Below are positions 1 to 10,825 of a stretch of DNA of 64,000 nucleotides, piece after piece (within the stretch, counting starts at the first letter, position 1; every line of letters starts with the position of its first letter). The notes below the pieces were generated by a model. That model was given only the letters and a program-made list of their open reading frames with translations, had not been told where the DNA came from and made no database searches. Source of the stretch: Rhyacophila brunnea (taxonomy: Eukaryota > Arthropoda > Insecta > Trichoptera > Rhyacophilidae); assembly GCA_022495005.1 (NCBI GenBank), contig JAGYXB010000446.1:248001-312000 (forward strand), written 5' to 3'. The position numbers and the translations under genes are program-made.

Positions 1-446
1 ATTTCTGGTAGTTGCACTTTTCCTGATGCGCAACACATCCCGGCTGACTCATGTTTGAATTTGAGCGCATGACAATGGGGACATTCTTTGTCCATAGCAC
101 CAATCAGCACTTTCGGATGAGCGGAATATTCAATATCTGGCTCGTACTCGAATGCGAGACGAAGGAACGAAGCGGATGTAAATGTTCGATGTACTTGTTG
201 GCGTTGTCGGTCATTTGCTCTGCGTGTGTTACGAACCGGCGCTTGGCTCCGTTCCAATTGTCGTTGTTGATTTCGTTCAGCTCGTGCCTCTTGTGATTGG
301 GATGTACGTAATTGCGACATGCTTACACGCACGTTTTTGTTATCTTGTTGGATTTGTTCGTCTGTTCTTTCTGCTCTACTATTTCGCATGTTTGTTGCTT
401 CATTCGTTCGACGGCCCAAATTGCACCCCTTGCGTCTTGATGGCAT
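1..446 (-). CDS. Helitron Rep/helicase, N-terminal part, cut by window edge
   Basis: On the minus strand an ATG at 446 opens a frame that runs without a stop for 148 codons to the window edge. The first 85 residues are basic and glutamine/arginine-rich (starts MPSRRKGCNLGRR). Residues 86-148 read as the conserved N-terminal region of arthropod Helitron proteins: RTFTSASFLRLAFEYEPDI, then KVLIGAMDKECPHCHALKFK, with a CPHC pair (122-125) and a CC pair (138-139) forming a zinc-finger-like motif before GKVQLP. In Helitrons this precedes the HUH rolling-circle nuclease and the PIF1-type helicase, both of which would lie left of position 1. The frame is unbroken, so the copy may be young. GC content is clearly above the surroundings. 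Whether the rest is intact cannot be seen here. Confidence 0.87.
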   Translation of the reverse strand, partial: MPSRRKGCNLGRRTNEATNMRNSRAERTDEQIQQDNKNVRVSMSQLRTSQSQEARAERNQQRQLERSQAPVRNTRRANDRQRQQVHRTFTSASFLRLAFEYEPDIEYSAHPKVLIGAMDKECPHCHALKFKHESAGMCCASGKVQLPE

Positions 447-958
447 TGTGCACTGTAATACACGCACATAAAAATAGATAAATGAAAATAAATCGTACAA
501 AATTTTGCACACACTGCGTTGTGATATGCCGAATGAAATGTCAAAATGACGCGACGCTTTTATTGAATTCTTCTCGGACGTAGCGCCATCTGTCATTCAA
601 CAACATAAATAATTTCGTTCTGTTTGAAATACGAACGACGGTTAAATTTGTTCATACAAAAATAATAAAAATCGCGATTAAAAAATGGGAGGGTGGGGGT
701 AGGAGGGTGAAAATTTGGGGTTATAAGTATTTTTTGATGCAAAATAATAAAAAAAATACAAAAAAAAATTGTCAAAAAAATAAAAGAAAAAAATTTCTGG
801 ATAGAGATACCCTAATCACCTAGCGGTATGAAATATACTTGTTGACCTATTCTCATACCTAACAAATACATATAAAAAAAATCATAAAAATCGGTCGAGC
901 CATTTCGGAGGAGTTCGACCACAAACATCGTGACACGAGATTTTTATATATATAGAGA
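447..958 (-). mobile_element. Helitron 5' terminus and leader
   Basis: This is the untranslated 5' part of the Helitron whose protein starts at 446. Read on the minus strand the element begins at 958 with TCTCTATATATATAAAAATC, preceded by A, as expected for Helitrons, which start with TC and insert between A and T. The next stretch (about 830-950, minus) carries the familiar motif in which CTCCGAAATGGCTCGACCGA is followed by TTTTTATGA. The middle (about 600-790) is A/T-homopolymer rich with no coding signal. The 3' hairpin and CTRR end lie outside the window. Confidence 0.8.
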
Positions 959-1046
959 TATACAACTTATATGATTGTATTTATAATTTACATATCAATT
1001 TTATTTCCGTCTTTCCTCTGTTGTAACCGGTAGTTATTATTACGTA

Positions 1047-1526
1047 TTTTACAACGTTTTTATTAGCTCGTATTCTTGTTTGTCCGGTGGTTTTTTGTCC
1101 AGTATAAATCTTGCAAAAGATTTTTAACTAACTTCCCGACTAGCTAGACATTTGAAACTTTAAGAATATTTTATTAGAACACGATGCCAATGCATTCTTT
1201 TAATACTTTTAGCCATTAAGCAGAATTGAATTCATTTTCAGTTAATTCTGTTTTGTATGGAATGTTATTTCAGAAAAATCCGTAAATAGTAAAAGAATAT
1301 TATTGGTGGCTAAGAGGGTGGTTCTAGTAACTAAATTATTAATATATACGTGCGTTACTATGGCAATCAAAATGAAATGTCAAAATGACATTTCAGTATT
1401 CTATATTTGTTTGTTTGTTTTTTATTTACATCATATCAAGTACAAGTTTGAGCATCTTGAGCACAATAATTCAACAGAAAATTTAAAAACGTTGTATATA
1501 AAAAGTTATTTTTATCTTGTAATTAT
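1047..1526 (-). repeat. Family A interspersed repeat, copy 1
   Basis: Reverse-orientation copy of a roughly 430-bp family that occurs six times in the window. Conserved landmarks, in family orientation, are a start at TAATTACAAGATAAAAA, an ACAACGTTTTTAAATTTTC block, an internal palindrome AAATGTCATTTTGACATTT, CATACAAAACAGAATTAACT, CTAGCTAGTCGGGAAGTTAG, and an end at AAAACGTTGTAAAA. The near-terminal ACAACGTTTTT and the final AAAACGTTGT are inverted copies, so the family has short subterminal inverted repeats. There is no coding capacity. It is probably a nonautonomous DNA element; superfamily unknown. Confidence 0.8.
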
Positions 1527-2689
1527 TTATGTTTTATTTATACATGAATTTGATCTTAATCATTTTCTATACAACAGCTCACGGGGAATGTGATAAGGCC
1601 AACTGTATACGTACAAATTCCTGAACATGAAACAACTAAACTGTAAGTTTAATAAATATCCAGGTAGTATAAATATTAAAATTATATATTATTGACTGTA
1701 TAGATAGTATGAACACTGTATTATCATGTCATACACTCATACAGTATACTTATTGCAATAATAATAAATATAAGAATAATGTTACCTATATTACCGAGGA
1801 TTGGGTGTAGGTTTTTTTTCTATACGAATGTGAATCAAAAAGGTCACTTTGAGTCGTTTAACATGGCGTCAAATTGGGTTTGCGCAAACCGTTACACGCC
1901 GGCGAACCCGAGGGGCTGCCTGTCTTTTATTTATTGCCCAACAAACCCGCGCAAGGGTTCAAACTGTGGGGTGAACCCGCATTCCGCACTGTGTGAATGG
2001 GCCTTTTTATTTTAAGATTCTCACAACGGGAAATAATGTAGATAAAAATGTATTAGATTAGAGAATGAACTTTATTTACACTATCCACGATTCCCCCCCC
2101 CCCCAGATTATTTAAAAAAAAAATATTTAAATTGAATATTACCTAGTTCTTGACTAAGGGTCACGGCCTGGATGGACAGTCTTTGAAACGGGTTGGCTCT
2201 ATTATTCTCGGCATTCTACGACATGTAGGGTCTGTAGTAACTGGAAGACCTGATCACTCTTAATAAATTTGTGCGACTATTTGGAGTATCTAATAAAATT
2301 TTAGCTTTAAAATTCTGATGTTACTAAAGTTCCTAATAATAATGAGCGTTAAGCGACGCGCATTCAAAAACCAATCTTATTGTAGATGCGACAGCTCGTA
2401 ATAATACCTGCAAGTCAGATGTATAATTCTAGAGTCAAAGTGCGTAGTGCATGGGGATGAAGAATGTACCTGGAAAAGTGCGGTATTCCGCTATTCCAAG
2501 TAAGTGACACCTTCTAAATTTTGTTAACCCTGCCCCTTCCCGTCAGTTTTAAAATCGATGAAAAAAATATAATAAATGGACGCCCTCCCAAATTACTTTT
2601 ATCTGTGCGCGCTTGTTCTGTCTACATTTTTTTTATAAATATACCACTTAAGCATTCGGAAATTATATTGATAACAATAATTATATTTA
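1527..2689. other. AT-rich spacer with a GC-rich patch
   Basis: Mostly featureless AT-rich DNA with a C12 run near 2092-2103. The stretch 1865-2010 stands out by GC content and by echoes of GGGTTTGCGC/GCGCAAACC and GGGTTC/GAACCC in both orientations, so it can fold on itself. It may be the core of an old palindromic element. No repeat partner for it is obvious in the window. Confidence 0.3.
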
Positions 2690-2740
2690 CGCCATGTAAT
2701 TCGTGCGCAGTAGAGGAAATCGCAATCTGCACAATTTCAA
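2685..2740 (+). repeat. Short shared repeat, copy 1
   Basis: About 45 bp including TGTAATTCGTGCGCAGTAGA followed by GGAAATCGCA closely match 10777-10823 (TGTAATTCGTGTGCACTAGA). It is probably the conserved fragment of an old interspersed element. Its boundaries are unclear. Confidence 0.45.
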
Positions 2741-4586
2741 AGTTCAGTTGTTCCAGTATTGAGTATAACAAGCATTCTTCGCCACTAATACATAATATGT
2801 ACGTACCAGTTGCGTACAGCGACTATTGCTTGTATGAATGCTACAAGGAAAAAAAACATAATATAGATTATAATTAACACTATTTTCTTCGGGTTTTATT
2901 ACTAATTAAATATCGGCGGACGAAAACCTAGTATGGCGCATGGTATTTCAATCTTAGTAGCACTGATAAAATATGATATTCTTGTATTTTATTGGTTATT
3001 TCTAGAGATCTTTTTCATTTACAGCATATATGAACCGCACGCCATTGACACATACTTTACTGTAATTTTCACACAATTTCAATTGATATTATGTATATTA
3101 TTAATGTAAAGACCTGATATTTAACGAAACAAATGATTTTTATCGTGAGAAGACAACTTTTAGATCAAGCTCATAAAACTGAAATTTAAGACGTTAATAA
3201 ATTGTTGCAGATTAAATCAAAACTGTTAATTTGTTGAGGCCAACTTAATTTTGAATGTAATTCAAACTGTTGATTTGTCAATACATCGTTAAATAGATGT
3301 ATTTAATTTATTAATAGTAAAGTTACAAAAGAGTATAATTGACAAATTGTAGAATGTATGATTAAATCAGTGAATAATATTGTTAATGGTATTTGAATTT
3401 ATTTATTAAAATATATTTGAATTGGAATGTAATCATCATAATATGATAGAACATTTTTTTATGTATCCACTAGAGAGTAGAAAAACAATAAATAGTTATA
3501 TTCATAGTAACATATAGAAAATGTTATAATATAACGTAGATACATACAGTTTTTCAAGAGAAAAATTACCGAATAAAAAATGTTTTATAATACTTAAATA
3601 AAAATATGTTGAGATTATGTCATTTTTTTTGTCGTAATATTATTAATAATGCAGTCTTTGTATAAATCGAAAAGTGAAAAGTGAAGTAGGTACTGTACGA
3701 CAACATTATTTAGGCAACAACAGGAAGTCGCTCTTATCGCGTATAGAATATTTCAGTGTTGTCATTTTTTGAGAAAACATATCCCGCGAAATTAGGTTTT
3801 TAGTTTATATCAATTCTATTCTCAGTAAGTTTATAAGTACATTAATTTATAAGTCTAATTATTGTTCAATAAATATCAATAGAATTTTTTTTTCAAATAA
3901 TTTCACCTCTTAATTATTACTATTATATTAGGTTAATTAATACAGCGTAATTATTGAATTTGGAAGGAAATGTATCATTGAACCCACATTAACTGATAAT
4001 ATTGCTGCATGTATTTATTAATTAAATAACTAGAACACAAATTATGACTAAAAAACAAGAAATAGAAAGATATAACATATTCAATATTATATTGATGACC
4101 CAATCACATGTTTTATAATTTACAAATGATGTCTTTATATCGTATTTTTAGTAAAATTGTTGTAGAAACACATACTGTGAAAATAATTTTCTATAAATTA
4201 AATTATATCCACCTTACATAAATTTTAAAACAATATGTACCTACTTATCGGTTTAAAAATTAGGAAAATAATTAGGAAAAAATAGGACAATTCATTATCT
4301 AACTAATGATCATTTATACTTAATTATTATACGTCTAAAATATTAATAAAATAGATTACGATACACATAACTTTATAATATACAAACATAATTTCCAGTA
4401 TTTGGGGAAATATTTCTAGTATTACAACACTGAATTTTGACATACCTGACATGACAGGAACCCGTCAAATGGGCTTGTTGAAAGTATTGTATGCCTGTTG
4501 CCTTTTAAATACGACTCTGTTTCTTCTTCGCAATAAATCAAAAGTTTACTGATAATAATTCGAACATCATTTCGTATTGTTTTAGA
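2741..4586. other. AT-rich DNA, nothing recognised
   Basis: Very AT-rich sequence with many short A and T runs. No coding signal, terminal inverted repeats or similarity to other parts of the window were found by eye. Confidence 0.5.
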
Positions 4587-4801
4587 CATCTTTTGAATAT
4601 AAAAAGCTTCAAATTACGTAAATTGATAGATGCGTCCAATACGAAGTGTCAAAAATGTAATGAAAAATTTGGGGGCGTTCCTAATTTGAAACCGGAAGTT
4701 CGATTAGCTGTACGTAGTTCACAGATTTGCCACGTAGCCAAGATGAAGTTGCCGGACAATAGTTTATTTGATAAGCCAGACGAACCCGGTAATGACAAGT
4801 A
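4587..4801 (+). other. Possible exon or gene fragment, unidentified
   Basis: An open frame of about 69 codons ends at TAG 4801. It is less AT-rich than its surroundings and contains a CQKCNEKF pair (CxxC) and a later CH (SQICHVAK), loosely zinc-binding in appearance. It follows a pyrimidine-rich stretch ending TTGTTTTAG at about 4586, which resembles a 3' splice site. CCCGGTAATG near 4785-4790 could be a donor. I do not recognise the protein. An antisense frame also exists (4649-4918), so this may be chance. Confidence 0.2.
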
Positions 4802-4919
4802 GTGACTGTCTTCCGAGGTATAAAGGCAGGTATGCACGGCGGCATATTCTGACAAACGACAGATTAAGGAACAAAACAATGACACGATAATGTAAATTTG
4901 ACTAAAAACCAACAGCACC

Positions 4920-5499
4920 TACAGAAAATTAATAATTCTGTATATTATAATAATGATGGAACAATCATATACCTACATATTATATTTATATATACTTATC
5001 ATAATATATTAACTCGGGACCGAAACCTTTGCTTCTTCTTGTATACACTTTAGTACACACTTAAGTTTTTTTGACGACTAATAAAATAACTAGTCATTGA
5101 ATTACGTACCAATGATTTCTTAGAAAACTGAGACATGAAATGATGAATTTGATTGAGAATTCTGAGAAAAATTTATGTTGTAGGTATTTTTAATATCCCA
5201 CAGTATATTTTCTGCTTACAACCTTTTACCTCGTTTATATTTAATCAGGTGCGCCGCATCCTTATGTGCAATGTGTGCGGAGTATACTAGCGGCTGCAGA
5301 ATGGGGCGACCACAGGGTGCTTCTTAACTTTCTTTCTACATCGACCACCCCGTGATCACTCAGACAAAAGTGAATTTCCACTATGTATAAGCATATCATT
5401 ATAATCACCCTTTATATTTTAATCTATTGTATTTATACATAGAGAAACATGATATCAGTCTGATTATAAACAATGTTTGAATTATTGAAGTATGCCAAC
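4920..5499. other. AT-rich spacer with one GC-rich patch
   Basis: Featureless apart from 5245-5375, which is GC-richer (GTGCGCCGCATCC to GACCACCCCGTGATCAC). No frame or repeat partner was recognised. Confidence 0.35.
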
Positions 5500-5503
5500 T
5501 TAA

Positions 5504-5879
5504 GGCTATACCTCAGCTGAGGCATGGTCTAAAGAGATCGTGACTAGGCGATGCGCGGATTGCGGGTCGCGGGTGAAAATGACGCATGCCAACCGAAATA
5601 TAATTTGTCATATTAATCCAATATGCGTCAATTTAATGTTCTGTTTATTGTTATATTAGTAACAGTATTAGTAACAGTTCATTGACATGTTTTCTTTTTA
5701 AAGTAAATGGGTAACGTTTTTAGTCATCTTTACACGATTTAAGAATTAATACCCCCGTCGCCATCATGAAACAAATTTACGTATTGACACCTCGACGTTC
5801 GTTCTCAGACTGCCAGCGAGTCCAAAATTTCGTCGCGCCTATAGCTGAAAATTATTTGCCGTTTCACTGAAGTATCGCC
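5504..5879 (+). mobile_element. 376-bp TTAA-flanked MITE, family E, copy 1
   Basis: Both ends abut TTAA (5500-5503 and 5880-5883), the target-site duplication typical of piggyBac-type elements. Terminal inverted repeats: left GGCTATACCTCAG; right end read in reverse GGCGATACTTCAG, differing at 2 of 13 positions. A perfect palindrome CCTCAGCTGAGG sits just inside the left end. A second copy lies in reverse orientation at 20874-21237, matching over its full length with scattered substitutions. No coding frame, so nonautonomous. The superfamily is inferred only from the TTAA duplication; known piggyBac ends usually begin CCC, so another TTAA-targeting class is possible. Confidence 0.75.
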
Positions 5880-5883
5880 TTAA

Positions 5884-6579
5884 TGATTTGTGTTTGTTAC
5901 TTATATTTGTCGACTTAATGACTAATGGTAAACGATTTTTTTTGTTATTAGATTGTTTCAAATTTGAAGCAACATTATTTTCACGCACAGGCGGCTGTAT
6001 CTCTTGTGGTGGTTAGTGAATAAACCACGTCACAGATTCGCAATAGTAGTTATTAAAACACGTTGAAAAACTGCGTAGGATGTTTTTTTTAATGTAATTA
6101 TAATTGCTTATGTTTTATTTCAATGTAACAAGATTTTGATACGATAAAATCGAACACGTCTCCAAGGCATTTATCATGTTATATTAATGATTGTATTTTT
6201 CATTTTTATTATTTTTTGCTTTATTCGAGTCTTGACGCCGGCGTATTGATAAACAAGCAAGCGCTTGATTAATAATTAAAATCTCTCACTTGGTATTCAA
6301 AACAGTGTCATTGGAAACGTATAAAAGAGTTATAAATAAAATGTTTAATGTGAACGCGCCTTGGGCTTAAGTGAGATTTTAATAAAATTAAGTGGCCATG
6401 GGTGTGCCGCGAGAGAATTTGTCAAATATATTTTTAAATTTATCTGTGGCCGTTTTAAATAATGTTAAAATGGCGGTCCATTAACAGACCTGTGATTTAT
6501 TACAGGGATCAAAACATACCTAGGTACATAAGATAAGTATTCTTGCAATATGTATTATGTAGTGGCGTACCTATTACAC
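5884..6579. other. AT-rich DNA, nothing recognised
   Basis: No coding signal or repeat was recognised. The stretch around 5985-6075 is slightly GC-richer. Confidence 0.45.
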
Positions 6580-6587
6580 AAACTATG

Positions 6588-6831
6588 CAGGGCTCGAAAT
6601 GGACCAGAGCGCACCGGAGGGCCGTTCCGCTCCGTAAAATTTTCTAAATTTATAGCTCCGTCTCGTGGAAAAAATAATTTGACCATATAACCTAAATAAG
6701 TCATAAAACAAAAAAAAACTAACACACTTATTGTTATAAAATACACATAAAATTTGATAAATTTACAATGTAAATATCTTCAGAAAATTGTCGAGCGTTC
6801 CGGTTCGTAAAATTTTCCATTTCGAGAGCTG
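6588..6831 (+). mobile_element. 244-bp hAT-type MITE, family F, copy 1
   Basis: Left end CAGGGCTCGAAATGG; right end, reversed, CAGCTCTCGAAATGG, giving a 15-bp terminal inverted repeat with two mismatches. Flanking octamers AAACTATG (6580-6587) and GAACTATG (6832-6839) agree at 7 of 8 positions, an 8-bp target duplication as made by hAT transposases. CAGGG-type ends are also typical of hAT. Subterminal GAGCGCACCGGAG and TCGAGCGTTCCGGTTCG motifs are shared with copies at 12842-13010 and 36088-36171. No coding capacity. Confidence 0.85.
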
Positions 6832-7009
6832 GAACTATGTTTGGGGTATAAAAAGATTGTAAAAATTCTTATGCGCGATAGGGTGAATCCCGCTGTAGTG
6901 GAATGGAAAAAATATTACGAAAAAATCTAACGACAATTGACAATTCCTTAATAATGTCAGAATTATCCGATAAGACACATGGCACATCCATTCTCAATAA
7001 AACTTACTA

Positions 7010-7430
7010 TATTACGTCAATATGCTAAAAATGTGTATAAATTGGCCATACAACCATCAAAAGAGAATCGCAAACTTTATGCTGATATCTATAATACAGA
7101 AGGTAATTTTCAAAAGTGGTAAACTCCAAAAAATATATTTTTAATGCTAGCTTACTCTTTCGGGAGAGCTTGAAGGAATTCGCCAAATTGAACATCAATT
7201 CGTTCAAAATCCTACTTCTTTAATATGGAACTAAATACTTTTCAAACAGTATCAAATCCATTTCAACCGATCACGTCATTGCAAAGCCAGATGCCATCTT
7301 GCTGAATGCCATACGTTAAGGAAGAAACACAAACGTTTAAGGAAGAAGAAATGAAAACATTTTTAGCACTTCATCAAAAAGTGGGTTTGACCAAATTTTA
7401 AAACTACCTCCAAAGTTCAGGAACGTGTAA
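7010..7430 (+). pseudogene. Possible transposase remnant (piggyBac-like?), weak
   Basis: A stretch of moderately AT-rich sequence reads, in one frame near 7340-7405, as KEEEMKTFLALHQKVGLTKF before a stop. That loosely recalls the start of the piggyBac DDE domain, where an acidic/basic run is followed by a hydrophobic FLAL/LMGL helix. An ACGTTAAGGAAGAA motif is duplicated nearby (7313 and 7335). No catalytic aspartate region is readable and stops are frequent. The call rests on one short segment and may be coincidence. Confidence 0.2.
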
Positions 7431-7450
7431 ATAAGCCGCCCTAAAATGTA

Positions 7451-7613
7451 GGGCGGCTCCCGTGGTGCAGTGTATAAGGCGCTGGCCTTCTACCCGAGAG
7501 TTCTGGGTTCGATTCAATATTTTTTTTTCTCAATTTTGATTTGAAAGATTGTTCAAAATTACTAACAACCACCTTGTACGAAAAAGCAAGGATATGGTTA
7601 TTAATAATTTTAA
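7451..7613 (+). repeat. tRNA-derived SINE, family B, copy 1
   Basis: Starts GGGCGGCTCCCGTGGTGCAG, with a tRNA-like A box (GTGGTGCAGTG) and a B box GGTTCGATTC, then a body with CAAAATTACTAACAACCACC and CTTGTACGAAAAAGCAAGG, ending in an ATTAATAATT tail. This copy lacks the GTGAGGACACAATATATT linker found in the others. Pol III boxes plus a short A/T tail identify a SINE, not a functional tRNA. Confidence 0.85.
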
Positions 7614-8329
7614 AGAAACGTGGAAATGTAAAGAATATTATAAAATTGGTACCTGATCCCATTATATTACCACTGTCGATGTAACTGTCTTGCGTATGTA
7701 AAAGAAGGTATTATTAATTCCTCAAAAATACAATTCAATGAAATTACCCAAATTGCCAGTTAAGGGTGTTTTCTATAATCTTCCATTAAATCTCTTTTGT
7801 GCTTTGCAAAATCTTCCACAATATTTAAAAAAACAACCACAATAAATAATATGCACGTATTTTTTAAAGTAATTAACTATTTTTCAGTACCTAATGTGAA
7901 TGACAGCTATGCTCTTTTTTTTTTTTTTTGTTTTGCTCTCGACTTACAAATTATTTTTAAAATTAGAACTGGGCAAAAGACCCGTGCGTATTTCTGGTTA
8001 AATGTTTTGGAAAATGTAAAATAATTCCTTTTTCATTTAAAATTTCGACCACAGAACAGAATATATTATTATAATATTACATAACTTGATTATTTTATTA
8101 TATTCTAAGTTACTAATGATGATAATATTATTAATAAAGTAAATACATAAAAATACTCAAAATAATGATATTTGTCTGACTTCTCACAGACTATTAGCAT
8201 TTGAATACAGATCTACAGAATGATTACAAATCTCGCCGTGTTGCTGGAAGTAATTATCGAAAAACTTGTTATCGTCTGTAATTCGTTGTCAGTATCAACA
8301 TCGACTAACTCTCGTTTCATTATCTACCC
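7614..8329. other. AT-rich DNA, nothing recognised
   Basis: No element ends or coding signal were recognised. A T14 run is at about 7917-7930. Confidence 0.45.
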
Positions 8330-8497
8330 CTAATTTGGGGTTGGCCGAACAGAGCAAACAACTGCTGCTTCAAAAATAACAGACTCCGCCGCGTCCCCTG
8401 AAGACTTCCTCATGCGGCCACTTGAATTATCAGACCCTAGGGAGATATTACTCACTCGCCCCACTAGCTCGGCGCCCTTACTCTTAGGACGCTGCAT
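8330..8497 (-). other. GC-rich 55-codon minus-strand frame, perhaps a retroelement ORF1 remnant
   Basis: On the minus strand an ATG at 8497 opens a 55-residue frame ending TAG at 8330. The product is rich in serine, arginine, glycine and alanine (starts MQRPKSKGAELVGRVSNISL). The GC content is far above the neighbourhood, which in this window is the mark of transposon-derived coding sequence. Ser/Arg/Gly-rich N-termini occur in ORF1 (gag-like) proteins of several non-LTR retrotransposons, but I cannot match a family, and there is no zinc knuckle. An isolated exon is also possible. Confidence 0.3.
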
Positions 8498-8815
8498 TGT
8501 ATTAGGGCTGGCAAAGTGGGATTTTGCCCAACTATGATCATTTCATTTTCTAAACTCCACAGAAAGGTTACATATTATAAATAAGGAATGTTATATTTTT
8601 CAATCAAAGCGGTAATAATAAAGAGATATCTTCAGGCTATTTGAAGCCGTTTTCTTTGTGTATGACTCACAGTAGAGCCTTAATTTTATTATTATTAACT
8701 TATATTTTAAAAAACAATATACCATTATAATATTGCTTCTCAATACGGCTACCAAATTTAAACACAACACGGTTTACTATATTTTCTACGAAATTAACGA
8801 AAACATTTTTTTAGA

Positions 8816-8958
8816 ATTATTAATAACCATGTCCTTGCTTTTTCGTAAAAGGTGGTTAACACATAAAAACACATTAAATATTGTGTCCTCACCAGGAATC
8901 GAACCCAGAACTCTAGGGTGGAAGGCCAGCGCCTTACGTACTGCGCCACGAGAGCCGA
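8816..8958 (-). repeat. tRNA-derived SINE, family B, copy 2
   Basis: Reverse copy. The right-hand side contains GGAATCGAACCCAGAACTCT (reverse of the B box region), GCGCCTTACG and GCGCCACGAGAGCC (reverse of the SINE start). The left side contains AATAACCATGTCCTTGCTTT, the reverse of the SINE 3' body. Confidence 0.85.
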
Positions 8959-8959
8959 C

Positions 8960-10770
8960 TAACTAAAACATTGACCAGTAACATTATATTTTACATACAA
9001 AACTATATATTTTACCAAAATGTTTAAAATACCTACTTTTTGTTAAATACCAGTTTTGTTGCATAAATCGAATCAATATTTAACGATCTCACTTTTGGCT
9101 TTTCATATATTATCTTCTATCTTACTCTAATACATTTTGCAGAGACTATACGCGTGTCGATTACTTTATCACTTGCATCATTGATTTTCTTTTTATTAAT
9201 GCCATAATTTTGCTGTAGGTACTATGGCCGCCATCTTGGAAAATGGTGAACTATTTTCAGTTTTACAATGATATCTCTATATCTAAAAATACAAAACAGC
9301 AACTTTTTAGCAAATAAATAAGCAAAGCTGTAGGATATAGTTAAAGTTTCAGTGTGAAAATTTGCGACGCACTTGACGGGTTGATTATCAGAGAACTGAC
9401 ATTAAATTCCACGATATCGTTTCAAATACAACCTACTATAATTAGTTTTCTATTACATGCTATGTACTCGATACTGGCTACATAATAATATTATTACATA
9501 GTGCATAGTTTTAGATATTTTGTTTTGACGATTTGGTCTGTTTATTGGTATTAGGCGGAAAATGGAATGTGGGCTTTTTCGCGTACAGTGCAGCACCAAC
9601 ATTTAAATTTAGAACCTCCTTGGTATGAATAGTTAGGTTAGGCGATAGGTACACATATATTTTTTACGTAGGTACATGAAATAAATCATTGCCGCCAAAA
9701 TGAGCGACTATTGACTGGGCAAAACCATTCAGTTGTCGATACGGTCAATTAGTCTTCACAAGTCATTCGGCAACTGTCAAAAGAATGCGGTAATGAATTT
9801 TCTAGACAATTTTCAATAAATACCTACCCATACTACTTAGCGAATGAAATAATTTTATTTTCAGAATTTGTCAGTCACTAAACAGCTGGGGTCTGGCTTA
9901 ATTGGTCATTGAAATTTAATAGAGTACGATTCATGCAATGCTTCCTGTAGTTATAGTAGAAATACATTTTAATAAAATACAAATTAAAAAAATATCAAAA
10001 AACATACTATTGATTAAGGATACTTGATAAAAATAAAGTTGATTTTGGAACTGATGGGAGTTTTATAATATTCTAAAGTTATATAATACAAGGTGTGAAC
10101 CAAGGCCTGAACAAAAACGTATCATAAGTGCGAGTGAGAAAGCATTCGGCACGCTTATATCTTCACCATATGCGTTAGAGTAAGTATATATATTATACAC
10201 GTCGCCGGTAAATATTGATTTGGATGACTACAGTCATTATTAAAAACTGCGAGCACGAGTTGCTGAAATTAATTGTTTTTGTATTAAATATAAAGATAGT
10301 AGTATCTAATTATTTTTAGTTATTTAGTAGAAAATATAGTTAACTATGTTATGTTTAAATTTGGTAGCCGCACTGAAAAACAACTTGATGGTATAACGTT
10401 TCATAGTTAAGTTAATAATAATAAAATTGAGCTTCTACTGTGCTTTATACGCAAGAAACACGGCTTCATTTTGTTGAACAATACCCGATTTCTTTATATT
10501 ATTACTCTGAAGTGTGAACCTTAGTACGTAACCCAAACCATAAAGTTTTGCAAAGCAGTACCTATCGAAAAGAAAATAAATATATACCAACGGATAGTCA
10601 ATAAATGCTCCTCATGGCTAGGTTAATATAATAATATCACATTAGAGTACAGTTCTATAGTTTTGACAGAACATTAGTCATAATTCGGAACGGCGCCGAG
10701 GAAGAAAGCGATGCAATTGGCTGGATGGAAGTGAAGTCTAAAATAGAAATATATAATATTAATTGAATTG
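8960..10770. other. AT-rich DNA, nothing firmly recognised
   Basis: No element ends or coding signal were identified. Slightly GC-richer patches at 9220-9245 (CTATGGCCGCCATCTTGG), 10090-10170 and 10685-10735 have no clear partner. A GTTAGGTTAGG motif at about 9632-9642 is a minimal TTAGG-type run. Confidence 0.4.
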
Positions 10771-10825
10771 TTTCTGTGTAATTCGTGTGCACTAGAAGAA
10801 ATCGCATCTGTGCATGTTGTTAATA
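10770..10825 (+). repeat. Short shared repeat, copy 2
   Basis: Partner of 2685-2740: TGTAATTCGTGTGCACTAGA then AGAAATCGCATCTGTGCA. Same orientation. Similarity fades on both sides, so the source element cannot be delimited. Confidence 0.45.

Noticed and set aside
51..544. Plus- and minus-strand frames at 51-296, 182-481 and 323-544.
   Set aside because: They are shadows of the Helitron frame on the minus strand (446 to 1), which has clear family similarity.
2521..2877. Longest closed open frame in the window (118 codons, plus).
   Set aside because: It starts at TTG, its composition is that of translated AT-rich noise, no domain is visible, and part of it overlaps a short dispersed repeat.
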